This document shows positions 53,438-63,262 of a stretch of DNA of 64,000 nt, piece by piece (positions within the stretch are counted from its first letter, which is position 1; the number at the start of each line of letters is the position of its first letter). This DNA comes from Moraxella ovis (GTDB lineage Bacteria > Pseudomonadota > Gammaproteobacteria > Pseudomonadales > Moraxellaceae): assembly GCF_900453105.1 (NCBI RefSeq), contig NZ_UGPW01000001.1, positions 930,001 through 994,000 on the forward strand, read 5' to 3'. The notes beneath the pieces were generated by a model. That model saw only the letters and a list, made by a program, of their open reading frames with translations. It was not told the origin of the DNA and made no database searches. A program made the position numbers and the translations under genes.

Positions 53438-54763
53438 ATGAATGCAGTATTGATTGCTGTTATTGTCATGGTCGGTCTGTCATTGGCACGCGTGCATGTC
53501 GTGCTAAGCTTAATCATCGGCGCGCTCGTTGGTGGTTTGATGGCAGGGCTTGGCGTGGCAGACAGCTTAAACGCCTTCCAAGAAGGTATCAAAAATGGCG
53601 CGCAAATCGCGCTTTCCTATGCGATCTTAGGTGCGTTTGCGATGGCAATCGCTCATTCAGGCGCGCCAAAGTTGCTTGCGGACAGTCTGACCGCACGCCT
53701 AAATGGTGCTGGCGCAACTGGTGCGGTGAAATGGGCGTTATTTGGGATTATCTTTGTGATGGCGGTGTTTAGTCAGAACTTGATTCCTATTCACATTGCT
53801 TTTATTCCGCTGATTGTGCCGCCGCTGCTGTTACTATTTAATCGCTTGCAGGTGGACAGGCGATTGGTGGCGTGTATTATCACCTTTGGTCTGGTGAACA
53901 CTTATATGTTCATCCCTTATGGTTTTGGTGATATCTTCTTGAACCAAATTATCCTAAAAAATGTCGGCGATGCAGGCATGGATACCACAGGCGTATCGAT
54001 CATGCAGATCATGATGATTCCTGCTTTAGGTATGCTACTGGGTCTGCTGACGGCCATCTTTATTAGCTATCGTAAGCCAAGAGTTTATAAAAACATCCAA
54101 GTTCAAACCAGTCAAGAGCCTGATAACACAGCATCTGATAAGCCAAGCACCTACCGTGCGGTGGTGGCGCTGATTGCCATTGTGATCGCGTTCGTGGCGC
54201 ATCTATATACAGACTCGCTGTTGATTGGTTCGATGGCAGGCTTTGCGGTGTTCATGGCATCTGGTGTGGTCAAATGGCGTGAAGCGGATGGCGTGTTTAA
54301 TGACGGCATCAAGATGATGGCGATGATTGGCTTTATCATGATTAGCGCGCAAGGCTTCGCCGAAGTGATGAAGGCGACAGGGCAGATCGATGCATTGGTG
54401 GCAGGTGCGATGGACATCTTTGGCGGTAATAAAGGTGTGGCAGCGCTGGTGATGCTGATCATTGGTCTTGTTGTGACTTTGGGGATTGGCTCGTCATTCT
54501 CTACTGTGCCGATTCTGGCGGCAATTTATGTGCCATTATGTATGGCGATGGGATTTAGCATGCCTGCGACTGTGGCGCTGATTACGACAGCTGGCGTGCT
54601 TGGCGATGCTGGTTCTCCTGCTTCGGATTCAACACTTGGTCCGACCATGGGTCTTAACATCGATGGGCAGCACGACCACATCAAAGACACGGTTATCCCG
54701 ACTTTCGTGCATTATAATATTCCGCTGATCATTTTTGGCTGGATTGCGGCGATGGTATTGTGA
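53438..54763 (+). CDS. Na+/H+ antiporter family protein (YuiF-like)
   Basis: A 441-residue integral membrane protein with about 11-12 helices from the Na_H_antiport family that includes B. subtilis YuiF and NhaC relatives. IALSYAILGAFAMAIAHSG, then FSQNLIPIHIAFIPLIVPP and GVLGDAGSPASDSTLGPT, are characteristic; the last has the conserved small and polar residues of the transport core. Members have been annotated both as Na+/H+ antiporters and as histidine or other amino-acid transporters, so the substrate is uncertain. A good AGGAG site precedes the ATG. Ends at a strong terminator. Confidence 0.85.
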   Translation: MNAVLIAVIVMVGLSLARVHVVLSLIIGALVGGLMAGLGVADSLNAFQEGIKNGAQIALSYAILGAFAMAIAHSGAPKLLADSLTARLNGAGATGAVKWALFGIIFVMAVFSQNLIPIHIAFIPLIVPPLLLLFNRLQVDRRLVACIITFGLVNTYMFIPYGFGDIFLNQIILKNVGDAGMDTTGVSIMQIMMIPALGMLLGLLTAIFISYRKPRVYKNIQVQTSQEPDNTASDKPSTYRAVVALIAIVIAFVAHLYTDSLLIGSMAGFAVFMASGVVKWREADGVFNDGIKMMAMIGFIMISAQGFAEVMKATGQIDALVAGAMDIFGGNKGVAALVMLIIGLVVTLGIGSSFSTVPILAAIYVPLCMAMGFSMPATVALITTAGVLGDAGSPASDSTLGPTMGLNIDGQHDHIKDTVIPTFVHYNIPLIIFGWIAAMVL

Positions 54764-54780
54764 TACCTTATATTTATAAT

Positions 54781-54808
54781 AAAAAGCGGATGTCATCATC
54801 CGCTTTTT
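54781..54808. terminator. Bidirectional terminator, antiporter/M16 gene
   Basis: Perfect 12-base arms AAAAAGCGGATG (54781-54792) and CATCCGCTTTTT (54797-54808) with a 4-base loop. Confidence 0.92.
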
Positions 54809-54813
54809 TGTTT

Positions 54814-56256
54814 TTATTCTTTGAATAAATGAGATAAATCAGGCTTATCTTGACCCACTGTTACGATGATAAAATCATCGGGCTTGATGGTGCTTTTAAG
54901 CGCTTGATTGGCGTCGTCTAATTCTGTGCTTTGGATGTGTTTGATTTCATCGGTTGCATAGCTGTCAGGGAGATTATGCAAGTTTAGCGTCGTTGCCATG
55001 CTATGAATGGCGGCATTACTGGCAAAGCTCATTGGATAGCGATGGGTTTGTTGGTTTTTTATCAGATTTAGCTCATCTTCGCGGATGCCTTGGCTGATCG
55101 TGTCATTAACTACTTGTAGGGTGTCATTGATGGCATTGATAGCTTGATTGCTGGCGGTTGAGAAGCTGATTTGATAACTGCCGGCATTCTTAAGCGATGT
55201 GCTTCGACCGTAGATGCCGTAGGTGTAGCCGCGTTTTTCACGAATCTCATCCATCAGACGCGCATTGAAGCTACCGCCTGCTAGGGCATTATTTGCCAGA
55301 TCAAACTGCGTTTTTTGGATGAATTCTTGCTCATTGGTGGCGAATTTTGGGGCGAGATGTCCGATGATGATGCTCGTCTGGGTGCTGTCATGCGGCACGT
55401 GTATGTGAGCTTTGGTCGGATTAGTCGGTGTGGCTATCGCGCTAGATGCTGTGCCATTTGGTAGGCTGCTTGCGATGTCGTTGGCGATCTGGCGTGCACG
55501 TTCCTGGCTAAGATTGCCAGTGATGGTGATGGTGGCATTTTGACGTACCAAGAACTTATCCATGTAGGTGTTTAGGTCATTACGAGTCAGCTGGTCCACG
55601 GATTCGATGTCGCCTGTGGTAAGCGTGCCATAGGGATGGTCTTTGAATAGCGCTTGGGTATAAGTACGGTTCGCGATGTAGTTTGGGTTTTGTTCATTTT
55701 GTCTAAGGGTGTTTTTTAGGGTTTCTTTATTGCGAGCCAATACCGATTCATCAAAGGCAGGCTCTGTCAGCATCTGCTTCATCAGATCAAGGGCGCCATT
55801 GAGTGTCTCTTCGTCGGACAGGCTGCGCAGCGATACGCCAAAGCTGTCCTTACCAGCCCCTGCATCTAGCTGTATGCCTAGACTGTCTCTTTTTAATAAG
55901 AAGGCTTCTTCATCGAGAGTTTTTGTACCTTTGGTTAGGAGTGTGGCGGTCATGTTGGCGATGCCTTGTGCGTCTGGGCGAATCTTGCCATCATGAGCTG
56001 ACCCTGCACGAAATTCGACGCTGATATCCACCATCGGTAAGCCGTCTAATTTTGTAAAAATAACAGGTACATTCCCAGCAGCCTGGAATCGCTCAAAGTT
56101 CGGTAGATGAAATTCTGCCTGCTTGATATTTTCTAAGCTATCAAGTTTGGGCAAAGGCTGACTAAAATCAATGGGTGTCGTAGCTGCATGATCGCTTGCG
56201 TGGGCAAGACTAGTCATGCTAAGTAATATACCAAGAGTCAAGTATTTGATTTTCAT
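54814..56256 (-). CDS. M16-family peptidase-like protein without zinc motif
   Basis: A 480-residue exported protein with the two M16 halves. A signal peptide (KIKYLTLGILLSMTSLAHA) directs it to the periplasm. Where active M16 enzymes have HxxEH it reads GSAHDGKIRPDAQGIANMTA, so the zinc site is missing. The second half keeps family features (NALAGGSFNARLMDEIREKR, GYTYGIYGRS), the substrate-binding R/Y region of the partner subunit. In M16B pairs one subunit provides the zinc and the other the R/Y pair, so this and the adjacent gene probably form a heterodimer. It follows that gene by 15 bases. Confidence 0.88.
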   Translation of the reverse strand: MKIKYLTLGILLSMTSLAHASDHAATTPIDFSQPLPKLDSLENIKQAEFHLPNFERFQAAGNVPVIFTKLDGLPMVDISVEFRAGSAHDGKIRPDAQGIANMTATLLTKGTKTLDEEAFLLKRDSLGIQLDAGAGKDSFGVSLRSLSDEETLNGALDLMKQMLTEPAFDESVLARNKETLKNTLRQNEQNPNYIANRTYTQALFKDHPYGTLTTGDIESVDQLTRNDLNTYMDKFLVRQNATITITGNLSQERARQIANDIASSLPNGTASSAIATPTNPTKAHIHVPHDSTQTSIIIGHLAPKFATNEQEFIQKTQFDLANNALAGGSFNARLMDEIREKRGYTYGIYGRSTSLKNAGSYQISFSTASNQAINAINDTLQVVNDTISQGIREDELNLIKNQQTHRYPMSFASNAAIHSMATTLNLHNLPDSYATDEIKHIQSTELDDANQALKSTIKPDDFIIVTVGQDKPDLSHLFKE

Positions 56257-56271
56257 TGTTTTTATCCTTTT

Positions 56272-57669
56272 TTATTGAGTGGATTGATCGTCCGAATCGT
56301 TGTCTTTAGGCAGTATGTATAATGTCGTTAGGTTGTCTTTGGTGAGATAATGCTTGGCGACTTCTTGCACCTTTGCGGGGTGAATTTGCTTTAGGTCTTC
56401 GGGTAGTCTGTCATAACTGTCCACAGGCAGACCCATGTTGGCAAGCCCCCCGATGATCTGCGCCTGAGCGGTAATGCTGTCTTGGGCGAAAGTCAGCTCA
56501 GACAGTAACGATGTGGTGATGCGCGTCATCTGCTGGTCGGTAATCGGTGTGTTCTTGGCGGCATCAATCACATCTAAGATCGCTTGTTCTGCTGTCTGTA
56601 GATCGACACCTTGTCTAGGTACAGCCTGAATAAAAAACAGACCATCGCCACGATCAAAGGCATCATAAGAAGCATAAATCTGGCTAAATAGCTGCTTTTC
56701 GCGCACCAACACACGCTCAAAATAACTCGACATGTCGCCATCTAGCGCATACTGGAATAAAGACAGGGCGTGTGCTGTTTGTTTATCGCTGGTGGTGATG
56801 GATGGCACATTATACGCCATCATGAGTGAGGGTAATTTTACTGCTTGCTCAGTGGTTGCATGGCGATAACCTTGATGGGTGGGCTGCGTGGGCATGACGC
56901 GCTCTGGGATGTTGATGGCTTTTTTGTCACCAAAATATTTTTTGGCGGTGTTGATGACTTCATCATAATCGACATCGCCGACGACCACGAGCGTGGCATT
57001 ATTCGGTGCATAATAGGTGTCGTACCACGCCTGTAGATCTGCCGTGCTAAGATTCTCGATGTCTGCCATGCTACCGATGACGGGGCGGAATTTTGGGCTG
57101 TCTGGCTGACTTAGCGCGATAAATTCTTCATAAGCCTTAGATAGAGGGTTATCCTCAGTGCGTTGGCGACGTTCTTCTTTGATGACCTCTTTTTCGGTGG
57201 CGACTTCGCTGTCTTTTAGGTGTAGATCCTGCATACGAAATGATTCTATCTGCATGGCGAGCGGATAATAGCTGGCAGGAAATAATTCGTAATAAGCCGT
57301 GTGCGTATCTGAGGTGAAGGCGTTATTTTGACCGCCAAACTCTGAGATGAGGCGGTTAAATTCCGTGCGTTTAAGGTGTGCATTATCTTTGAACATCATG
57401 TGTTCTAAGAAATGCGACATACCGCCTTTGCCGATGGGCTCATCATTTGAGCCGACTTTATACCACAGCTGTGTCATGGCGATTGGTGCGCGAGTGTCTT
57501 TTTTGATGACAATGTGCAGTCCGTTATCTAGGGTGGCTTCGTAATAGTTGGTTTGTTTGACTGGGGTAGTTTGTGAGGCTAATGCGGTGTCGCTTGGTAA
57601 GCTTTGGCAGGCGGTGAGCGATAATGCACCCACAATCATCGCCATGCTAAGTTTGGTTCTTAAAAACAT
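56272..57669 (-). CDS. M16 zinc peptidase lipoprotein
   Basis: A 465-residue M16 (pitrilysin/insulinase-type) peptidase. The signal ends in the lipobox LTAC (Cys20), so it is predicted to be a lipoprotein facing the periplasm. The inverted zinc motif HFLEH is in GGMSHFLEHMMFKDN, with the second zinc ligand glutamate in the EEVIKEERRQR-type segment (ATEKEVIKEERRQRTEDN). The first half is thus catalytic. It is co-transcribed with the zinc-less M16 gene downstream, and a small lipoprotein gene lies upstream. Substrate unknown; related pairs degrade periplasmic peptides. Confidence 0.92.
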   Translation of the reverse strand: MFLRTKLSMAMIVGALSLTACQSLPSDTALASQTTPVKQTNYYEATLDNGLHIVIKKDTRAPIAMTQLWYKVGSNDEPIGKGGMSHFLEHMMFKDNAHLKRTEFNRLISEFGGQNNAFTSDTHTAYYELFPASYYPLAMQIESFRMQDLHLKDSEVATEKEVIKEERRQRTEDNPLSKAYEEFIALSQPDSPKFRPVIGSMADIENLSTADLQAWYDTYYAPNNATLVVVGDVDYDEVINTAKKYFGDKKAINIPERVMPTQPTHQGYRHATTEQAVKLPSLMMAYNVPSITTSDKQTAHALSLFQYALDGDMSSYFERVLVREKQLFSQIYASYDAFDRGDGLFFIQAVPRQGVDLQTAEQAILDVIDAAKNTPITDQQMTRITTSLLSELTFAQDSITAQAQIIGGLANMGLPVDSYDRLPEDLKQIHPAKVQEVAKHYLTKDNLTTLYILPKDNDSDDQSTQ

Positions 57670-57705
57670 GATACAACCTTATTGTGTTAAATAAAAATGG
57701 AAGAG

Positions 57706-57837
57706 TTAAATTCCTGCGCCAGCACCGACACTGACCGTGGGTTTGATGCCGCTATCTTGAAGGGTCTGGCAGGCGCTAAGCTGAGTTAAGCCAATTGCGA
57801 TAAGAGCGATGGCGATGATTTTGTATAATGATGTCAT
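57706..57837 (-). CDS. Small lipoprotein, 43 residues
   Basis: A very short gene with strong local evidence: an AAGGA ribosome site, ATG at 57837, a signal peptide (MTSLYKIIAIALIAIGLTQ) and the lipobox LSAC with Cys23. The mature part is only 21 residues, ending in a Gly/Ala-rich VSVGAGAGI. I do not recognise it. It lies 36 bases upstream of the M16 lipoprotein gene in the same direction, so it may share its transcript and serve as an envelope partner, but no function can be assigned. Confidence 0.7.
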   Translation of the reverse strand: MTSLYKIIAIALIAIGLTQLSACQTLQDSGIKPTVSVGAGAGI

Positions 57838-58052
57838 GGGATGTCCTTGCTAAGTTGGTTGAAATTGCTAAATTTGACCTTATTAAGGATTAAGGTGCAA
57901 AAATAGCATTAAAAGCCATCATAAGTCAAATAAATGAGAATAGTTAGCAGAAATATTCCTTGTGTGGCGTGATTTGATTGGTGTGATGCTCGGCGTGTGA
58001 TGCATTTAATTGTGTGATAGACTGATCGTCAAAATACCGACAAGACTATGAT

Positions 58053-58058
58053 ATAATA
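58053..58058 (+). promoter_or_regulatory. TATAAT box before the small acidic protein gene
   Basis: A perfect TATAAT with an adjoining TATGAT (58047-58052). If used, transcription starts close to the AGAGG ribosome site at 58064-58068, giving a very short leader. The rest of the gap 57838-58046 shows nothing clear. Confidence 0.4.
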
Positions 58059-58076
58059 CAAAAAGAGGTGGTCATC

Positions 58077-58292
58077 ATGAATGACATAACAAAAAATATA
58101 CCCAAGAATCAAACAGTAATGCCAAGCGATGATGAACAGATGCTTGATGAGATTAAGTATGAGGATGATAATTTTGTTCCATTATCAAGCCCGCCAGATT
58201 TGACGGATGATGATGAAGATTCTCGTCTTAAGGTTATCAATGAGAGCAATACCAAAAAAGAAATCGTCGTGCCTGTGATGCCATTGGTTTGA
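58077..58292 (+). CDS. Small acidic protein of unknown function
   Basis: A 71-residue, strongly acidic protein, unrecognised. It has no signal peptide and no membrane segment; clusters such as DDEQMLDEIKYEDD and LTDDDEDSRLKV dominate, suggesting disorder or a protein-binding mimic. The ATG at 58077 is preceded by AGAGG; an in-frame GTG at 58068 is an alternative. It lies 54 bases upstream of ftsY and could be co-transcribed, but no partner is implied. Because it is short, it might be a chance frame; the ribosome site and TATAAT support it. Confidence 0.6.
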   Translation: MNDITKNIPKNQTVMPSDDEQMLDEIKYEDDNFVPLSSPPDLTDDDEDSRLKVINESNTKKEIVVPVMPLV

Positions 58293-58346
58293 TGTTGTTT
58301 GAGGTTAAGAAAATAGAAAATTTAGTTTGTTGAATGTGAGTGAATA

Positions 58347-59282
58347 ATGAGCGAAAATCAAGGCTGGTTTAGCCGAATGAAACAAGGACTGTCTAAGTCT
58401 AGCAAAAACCTAACCGAAGGGCTGATGAATGTTCTGGTTGGGGGCAAGGAGATTGATGACGAGCTGCTGGAGGAAGTCGAGGATCAGCTCTTGGTGGCGG
58501 ATATTGGTGTTGATGCCACGAATCGCATCATCAAGAGCTTAACCGAGCAGACGGCGCGTGGCGATTTGATCTATTCGCATTCATTATATAAAGCCCTAAA
58601 AAAAGAGCTGGTCGAGATTCTAGAGCCTAAAGTTCATCCTCTACAGATCGACACGTCAAAAAAACCATTCGTCATTCTCATGGTAGGCGTTAATGGTGTG
58701 GGCAAGACGACCACCATTGGCAAGCTCGCCAAGCGACTACAGGGCGAGGGTAAGTCGGTGATGCTCGCAGCGGGGGACACTTTCCGCGCTGCTGCAACCG
58801 AGCAGCTGCAGATCTGGGGCGAGCGTAATGGCATTCCTGTGGTTGCCCAAGGACATGGTGCTGACAGTGCTTCGGTCATCTTTGATGCCATGCAGTCAGC
58901 GCGCGCCAAAGGCATTGATGTGCTGATCGCAGATACAGCAGGACGCCTGCAGAATAAGATACATCTGATGAACGAACTAGAGAAAGTCGTACGCGTCATG
59001 AAGAAGGCAGATGAGACGGCGCCGCATGAGACGATGATCGTTCTAGATGCTGGCACAGGTCAAAACGCCATCAACCAAGTTCAGATATTTGGTGAGGCGA
59101 CGCCATTGTCAGGCATTACCATCACTAAGCTAGACGGCACCGCCAAAGGGGGTGTGGTCTTTAACGTTGCTCAGAATACCGATGTGCCGATTCGCTATAT
59201 TGGCGTGGGCGAGCGCATTGATGATTTGCAGGCATTTGATCCTAATGATTTTGTCGATGCGCTGTTTGATGAAGAGCAATAA
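58347..59282 (+). CDS. ftsY: Signal recognition particle receptor FtsY
   Basis: SRP receptor GTPase that docks ribosome-SRP complexes at the membrane for co-translational insertion. The 311-residue protein has the N domain (ending near residue 100) and the G domain with GVNGVGKTT from residue 114, DTFRAAATEQL, DTAGRLQNK and TKLDGTAKGG. The long acidic A domain of E. coli FtsY (497 residues) is absent, leaving only the amphipathic N-terminal segment WFSRMKQGLSKSSKNLTEGL, enough for membrane targeting in short FtsY forms. ftsE/ftsX are not adjacent. Confidence 0.96.
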   Translation: MSENQGWFSRMKQGLSKSSKNLTEGLMNVLVGGKEIDDELLEEVEDQLLVADIGVDATNRIIKSLTEQTARGDLIYSHSLYKALKKELVEILEPKVHPLQIDTSKKPFVILMVGVNGVGKTTTIGKLAKRLQGEGKSVMLAAGDTFRAAATEQLQIWGERNGIPVVAQGHGADSASVIFDAMQSARAKGIDVLIADTAGRLQNKIHLMNELEKVVRVMKKADETAPHETMIVLDAGTGQNAINQVQIFGEATPLSGITITKLDGTAKGGVVFNVAQNTDVPIRYIGVGERIDDLQAFDPNDFVDALFDEEQ

Positions 59283-59323
59283 CAATCTACGAACCGCCCA
59301 CCATTTAGGGCAGTTTCTTATGG

Positions 59324-59878
59324 ATGGAATTTAGCATGGTTTATCTGACTTATGGACCACCATTTGATTTGCCGATGATGGTATTGTGCGTGCATGAGGG
59401 TAGGCTGTGCTCACTGCATTGGCAAAATGAACCTACTCAGGCGCGATTTAACTTGAGTGCTGAGCCAGTTCATCTGACTTTGCAGGACTTGAATTTCGAT
59501 GGTGCAGATCATGTACTGGCTCATGAGGTGACAAGGCAGCTTGACGAATACTTTGCGGGCAAAAGACGAGCGTTCGATGTGCCGCTTGATTTGTCTTGTG
59601 GCACGCCTTTTCAGCAGCAGGTGTGGCAAGCACTTTGCAGCATTCCTTATAACGAGACCATCAGCTACAAAACTTTGGCGACGATGATTGACAAGCCCAC
59701 TGCCTATCGTGCTTGCGCCAACGCCAATGGTAAAAATCCCATCAGTCTCATCGTTCCGTGTCACCGTGTGATCGCAGCCGATGGCAGTATTGGTGGCTAT
59801 ACCGGCGGCATTGGGATTAAAGAAGTTCTGCTTGGTGTCGAAAAAGGTGAATTAAATTATGATAAATCATCAAGTTGA
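59324..59878 (+). CDS. ogt: Methylated-DNA--protein-cysteine methyltransferase
   Basis: Suicide DNA-repair protein that removes methyl from O6-methylguanine. The 184-residue chain has an N-terminal ribonuclease-like domain and the active site PCHRV with Cys146, within SLIVPCHRVIAADGS, followed by GGYTGG. The helix-turn-helix FQQQVWQALCSIPYNETISY binds DNA. It lacks the Ada N-terminal regulatory domain, so it is Ogt-type. Two in-frame ATGs are possible (59324 and 59336); the longer is listed. Downstream, 59879-60019 shows only the pyrD promoter region. Confidence 0.92.
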   Translation: MEFSMVYLTYGPPFDLPMMVLCVHEGRLCSLHWQNEPTQARFNLSAEPVHLTLQDLNFDGADHVLAHEVTRQLDEYFAGKRRAFDVPLDLSCGTPFQQQVWQALCSIPYNETISYKTLATMIDKPTAYRACANANGKNPISLIVPCHRVIAADGSIGGYTGGIGIKEVLLGVEKGELNYDKSSS

Positions 59879-59958
59879 TGCTCATAGCAACGCCAGAGAA
59901 TTAAAATACGAACTGATGACAAAAATACTGGCAAAAGCTATCTTAGGTCATGTATCTG

Positions 59959-59967
59959 TGTTATAAT
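59959..59967 (+). promoter_or_regulatory. Extended -10 promoter before pyrD
   Basis: TGTTATAAT (TGn plus perfect TATAAT at 59962-59967) lies 52 bases before the pyrD start. No clear -35. Confidence 0.5.
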
Positions 59968-60019
59968 TAAACGATTTTTTTCAATTTTTTATCTTCTTAG
60001 GCTTTTTGGGGTTATTTTC

Positions 60020-61045
60020 ATGTCATATGCGTTACTTCGTCCGTTCTTGTTTAATATGGATCCAGAGCACGCGCATGAATTCACCTTGAACATGCTTGAA
60101 AAAGCCAATAATGCTGGATTGCTGGGCTTTGGCTATGCCAAGCAGGCCTTGCCAACCACTTGCATGGGGGTTAATCTGCTTAATCCTGTGGGCTTGGCGG
60201 CCGGCTTAGATAAGAACGGCTCACACATCGATGCGCTCAGCGAGCTAGGATTTGGATTCTTGGAGATTGGCACGGTAACGCCGCGCGCGCAGTCAGGTAA
60301 CGATAAGCCAAGACTGTTTCGCATTCCGCAGGCGGGCGCGATCATTAACCGCATGGGATTTAATAATGAAGGCGTGGATCAGATGATCCAAAACATCGAA
60401 CGCGCCAAATACCAAGGCGTGCTTGGCATTAATATCGGTAAGAATGCCGTTACCCCTGTTGAGAAGGCGCTTGATGATTATGTGTACTGCCTAGAGCGTG
60501 TCTATCCTTATGCCAGCTACATTACGATCAATATCTCAAGTCCTAACACTAAGAATCTGCGCAGCCTACAAGGCGGAGACGCGCTGTCAGCACTACTAGA
60601 TGGCATAAAAAACTGCCACAGCAGACTGGCGAATGACTATGGTTTTTATGTGCCGCTTGCCCTAAAGATCGCACCAGATTTGGATGAGTCTCAAGTCGAT
60701 GAGATTGCACGCACGGTGATTGAGTTTGACATTGATGGTCTGATCGCTACCAATACGACACTATCTCGCGTGGGTGTGGAAGATTATCCACATGCTGATG
60801 AGATGGGCGGTCTGTCAGGTCGTCCTGTGAGCCACAGCAGCACGCAGATTTTATCGCAATTCCATGATCGCTTAGCGGGCAGGGTGGATCTGATCGGTGT
60901 GGGCGGTATTGATGAAGGTGAGCTTGCGGTCAAGAAACTAAAAGCAGGCGCCAAAGCCGTACAGATATTTTCGGGTATGATTTATAAGGGTCCTGCGCTC
61001 GTGACAGATTGCGTTCAGGCTATCGCAGGTTACCAAGACGGCTAA
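60020..61045 (+). CDS. pyrD: Dihydroorotate dehydrogenase (quinone), class 2
   Basis: Fourth step of pyrimidine synthesis, oxidising dihydroorotate with ubiquinone at the membrane. The 341-residue length and an N-terminal membrane-associating stretch ([20 protein letters not shown]) fit class 2. FMN-binding features are [20 protein letters not shown] and [11 protein letters not shown]; the [11 protein letters not shown] segment lies near the catalytic serine. [19 protein letters not shown] binds the FMN phosphate. Its stop codon overlaps the cvpA start (TAATG). Confidence 0.96.
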   Translation: MSYALLRPFLFNMDPEHAHEFTLNMLEKANNAGLLGFGYAKQALPTTCMGVNLLNPVGLAAGLDKNGSHIDALSELGFGFLEIGTVTPRAQSGNDKPRLFRIPQAGAIINRMGFNNEGVDQMIQNIERAKYQGVLGINIGKNAVTPVEKALDDYVYCLERVYPYASYITINISSPNTKNLRSLQGGDALSALLDGIKNCHSRLANDYGFYVPLALKIAPDLDESQVDEIARTVIEFDIDGLIATNTTLSRVGVEDYPHADEMGGLSGRPVSHSSTQILSQFHDRLAGRVDLIGVGGIDEGELAVKKLKAGAKAVQIFSGMIYKGPALVTDCVQAIAGYQDG

Positions 61046-61575
61046 TGACAGCACTTACCGAATCTCTAACGCTCATCGATGTTTTTATCGCCTTTATGGT
61101 GCTGATGGGTTTGTGGCGTGGCTTTACCGCTGGTTTTGCCAAGACAGCAGCGTCTTTGGTGGCGTGGCTGTCAGCACTTATCATCGCCTCACGCATCGCA
61201 AAGGAAGTGTCGCCATTTTTGGCGGGATTTATCGAAAATCCTGTGCTGCAGATCGCGGCTGCTTTTTTGTTGGTTGCGCTTGGTGTGGTTGCTGTGGTGC
61301 ATCTTTTGACATCCATCATCACAGGCGCATTAAAGACCCTAAAGTTGGGCTTTGTGGATCGTCTGCTTGGTGGTGTATTGGGTGCGGCGACAGGCATTCT
61401 AAAAGTGCTCATCATTCTAAGTATCGCATCACCGCTATTGATACATCTGCCCAACTGGCAACAATCAATCTTAGCTCAAAATCTCTTACCACTTGCTCCG
61501 ATCGCCATGGAGCTATTACAAGAAGCGCTGGGCGGTGCATGGCAACAAATCCAAAATCCCTACCAATCATCTTAA
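61045..61575 (+). CDS. cvpA: CvpA-family membrane protein
   Basis: A 176-residue inner-membrane protein of the colicin V production family, with four to five hydrophobic helices (LTLIDVFIAFMVLMGLWRGF at the start). In E. coli it is needed for colicin V export and contributes to envelope homeostasis, and is encoded directly before purF, as here. ATG 61045 overlaps the pyrD stop by one base; the longer frame from 61009 is inside pyrD and rejected. Order pyrD-cvpA-purF joins pyrimidine and purine synthesis genes in one transcript. Confidence 0.92.
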   Translation: MTALTESLTLIDVFIAFMVLMGLWRGFTAGFAKTAASLVAWLSALIIASRIAKEVSPFLAGFIENPVLQIAAAFLLVALGVVAVVHLLTSIITGALKTLKLGFVDRLLGGVLGAATGILKVLIILSIASPLLIHLPNWQQSILAQNLLPLAPIAMELLQEALGGAWQQIQNPYQSS

Positions 61576-61591
61576 TCAATTGGAGTAAATT

Positions 61592-63112
61592 ATGTGTGGC
61601 GTAATCGGCGTTGTGGCGCATGAACCAGTAAATCAGATGCTGTATGATGGCTTAACCATGCTGCAGCATCGTGGACAAGATGCGGCAGGGATTGTCACCT
61701 TAAAAGACGATCGTCTATACCTACGTAAAGACAATGGCATGGTGCGCGATGTCTTTTTGAATCAGCACATGGTGCGCTTGGTGGGTAATTTTGGTATTGG
61801 CCATGTGCGCTACCCAACGGCAGGCACATCAAGTACGGCAGAGGCTCAGCCGTTGTATGTAAACTCGCCTTATGGCATTGCGCTGGCGCATAATGGCAAC
61901 CTAACCAACGCTGATAAGCTTGCCAAAGAGATCTATGAGGGTGATCATCGTCATCTAAATACCGATTCGGATTCGGAAATTCTTTTGAATGTTTTTGCCA
62001 ATGAACTCCAAAAATCTACGAAGCCGAACCTTGAGCCTGATGATATTTTCCATGCACTAAAAGCGGTCTATCAGCGCTGTGAAGGTGCGTACGGTGTGGT
62101 TGCCATCATCGCAGGTCATGGTCTGCTTGCGTTCCGTGATCCGAATGGCATTCGTCCTCTGGTCTATGGTCGTCGCCTGACAGGTCAGGGGGTGGAGTAT
62201 GTTGTGGCATCGGAATCGGTCGCGATTCAGGCGCTTGGCTTCGAAGTGGTTCGCGATGTGGCGCCAGGCGAAGCGATCTTTATTGACTTACATCACAACC
62301 TACACACCAAGCAATGTACTGAAGACGTTAAACACACACCTTGTATCTTTGAGTATGTTTACTTTGCACGCCCTGATTCGATCATTGATAACATCTCAGT
62401 GCACAAGGCGCGCATGCGTATGGGTGAGAAGCTTGCCCAAAAAATCATCCGCGAGTGGGGCGAGGATCACGGCATCGATGTCGTCATCCCTATTCCTGAT
62501 ACGTCTCGTAATTCAGCGCTTGAGCTTGCTATGCATCTGAATGTCAAATATCGTGAGGGCTTTACCAAGAACCGTTATATCGGCCGTACATTCATCATGC
62601 CAGGGCAAGGTCAGCGTAAAAAATCTGTCCGTCAGAAGCTAAATGCCGTACCACTTGAATTTAAAAATAAAAACGTTCTACTGGTGGATGATTCTATCGT
62701 GCGTGGCACAACTTGTCATGAAATCATTCAAATGGCGCGTGATGCGGGTGCAAAAAATGTATTCTTCGCCTCTGCTGCACCAGAAGTGAAATTCCCGAAC
62801 GTCTATGGTATTGACATGCCATCTCGTCATGAGTTGATCTCATCAGGCCGCACAGTGGAGGAGGTTTGCGAGATCATCGGTGCGGATCGCCTAATTTTCC
62901 AAGATTTGAATGATCTGATCGAAGCGGTAAATAATACCAAGTACAGCCGTGTTGATGAGTTTGACTGTTCTGTTTTTGATGGTAATTATGTTGCAGGTGG
63001 TATTGATGAAAAATACCTAAATGACCTGCAAGCCAAGCGTAATGACGCCGCCAAAAAGACCGTAACCGTCGTGGATACGCCTGTGGACATGACCGGCATC
63101 ACTGGTGTGTAA
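61592..63112 (+). CDS. purF: Amidophosphoribosyltransferase
   Basis: First committed step of purine synthesis: transfers glutamine amide nitrogen to PRPP. The 506-residue protein starts [14 protein letters not shown], so Cys2 becomes the N-terminal nucleophile after methionine removal, with no propeptide as in E. coli. The glutaminase domain has [20 protein letters not shown] and AHNGNL. The PRPP site is [12 protein letters not shown] in the C-terminal half. It lies 16 bases after cvpA and ends at an intrinsic terminator. A GGAG ribosome site precedes the ATG. Confidence 0.97.
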   Translation: MCGVIGVVAHEPVNQMLYDGLTMLQHRGQDAAGIVTLKDDRLYLRKDNGMVRDVFLNQHMVRLVGNFGIGHVRYPTAGTSSTAEAQPLYVNSPYGIALAHNGNLTNADKLAKEIYEGDHRHLNTDSDSEILLNVFANELQKSTKPNLEPDDIFHALKAVYQRCEGAYGVVAIIAGHGLLAFRDPNGIRPLVYGRRLTGQGVEYVVASESVAIQALGFEVVRDVAPGEAIFIDLHHNLHTKQCTEDVKHTPCIFEYVYFARPDSIIDNISVHKARMRMGEKLAQKIIREWGEDHGIDVVIPIPDTSRNSALELAMHLNVKYREGFTKNRYIGRTFIMPGQGQRKKSVRQKLNAVPLEFKNKNVLLVDDSIVRGTTCHEIIQMARDAGAKNVFFASAAPEVKFPNVYGIDMPSRHELISSGRTVEEVCEIIGADRLIFQDLNDLIEAVNNTKYSRVDEFDCSVFDGNYVAGGIDEKYLNDLQAKRNDAAKKTVTVVDTPVDMTGITGV

Positions 63113-63122
63113 GATTAGTGCT

Positions 63123-63154
63123 AAAAATAAGTCGCCGTGTGGCGGCTTATTTTT
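63123..63154 (+). terminator. Intrinsic terminator after purF
   Basis: AAAAATAAGTCGCC (63123-63136) pairs with GGCGGCTTATTTTT (63141-63154), with one G-U pair and a trailing T-run. Confidence 0.9.
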
Positions 63155-63262
63155 TTATGGGTTATAAGTACCAAATAACGAAACGTAACTTAAAATTATT
63201 CGACTTTTGGGTAATTTTACGTTAAAGTGTTGGCGCATTTATTAATTAGTTGTGAAGATTTT

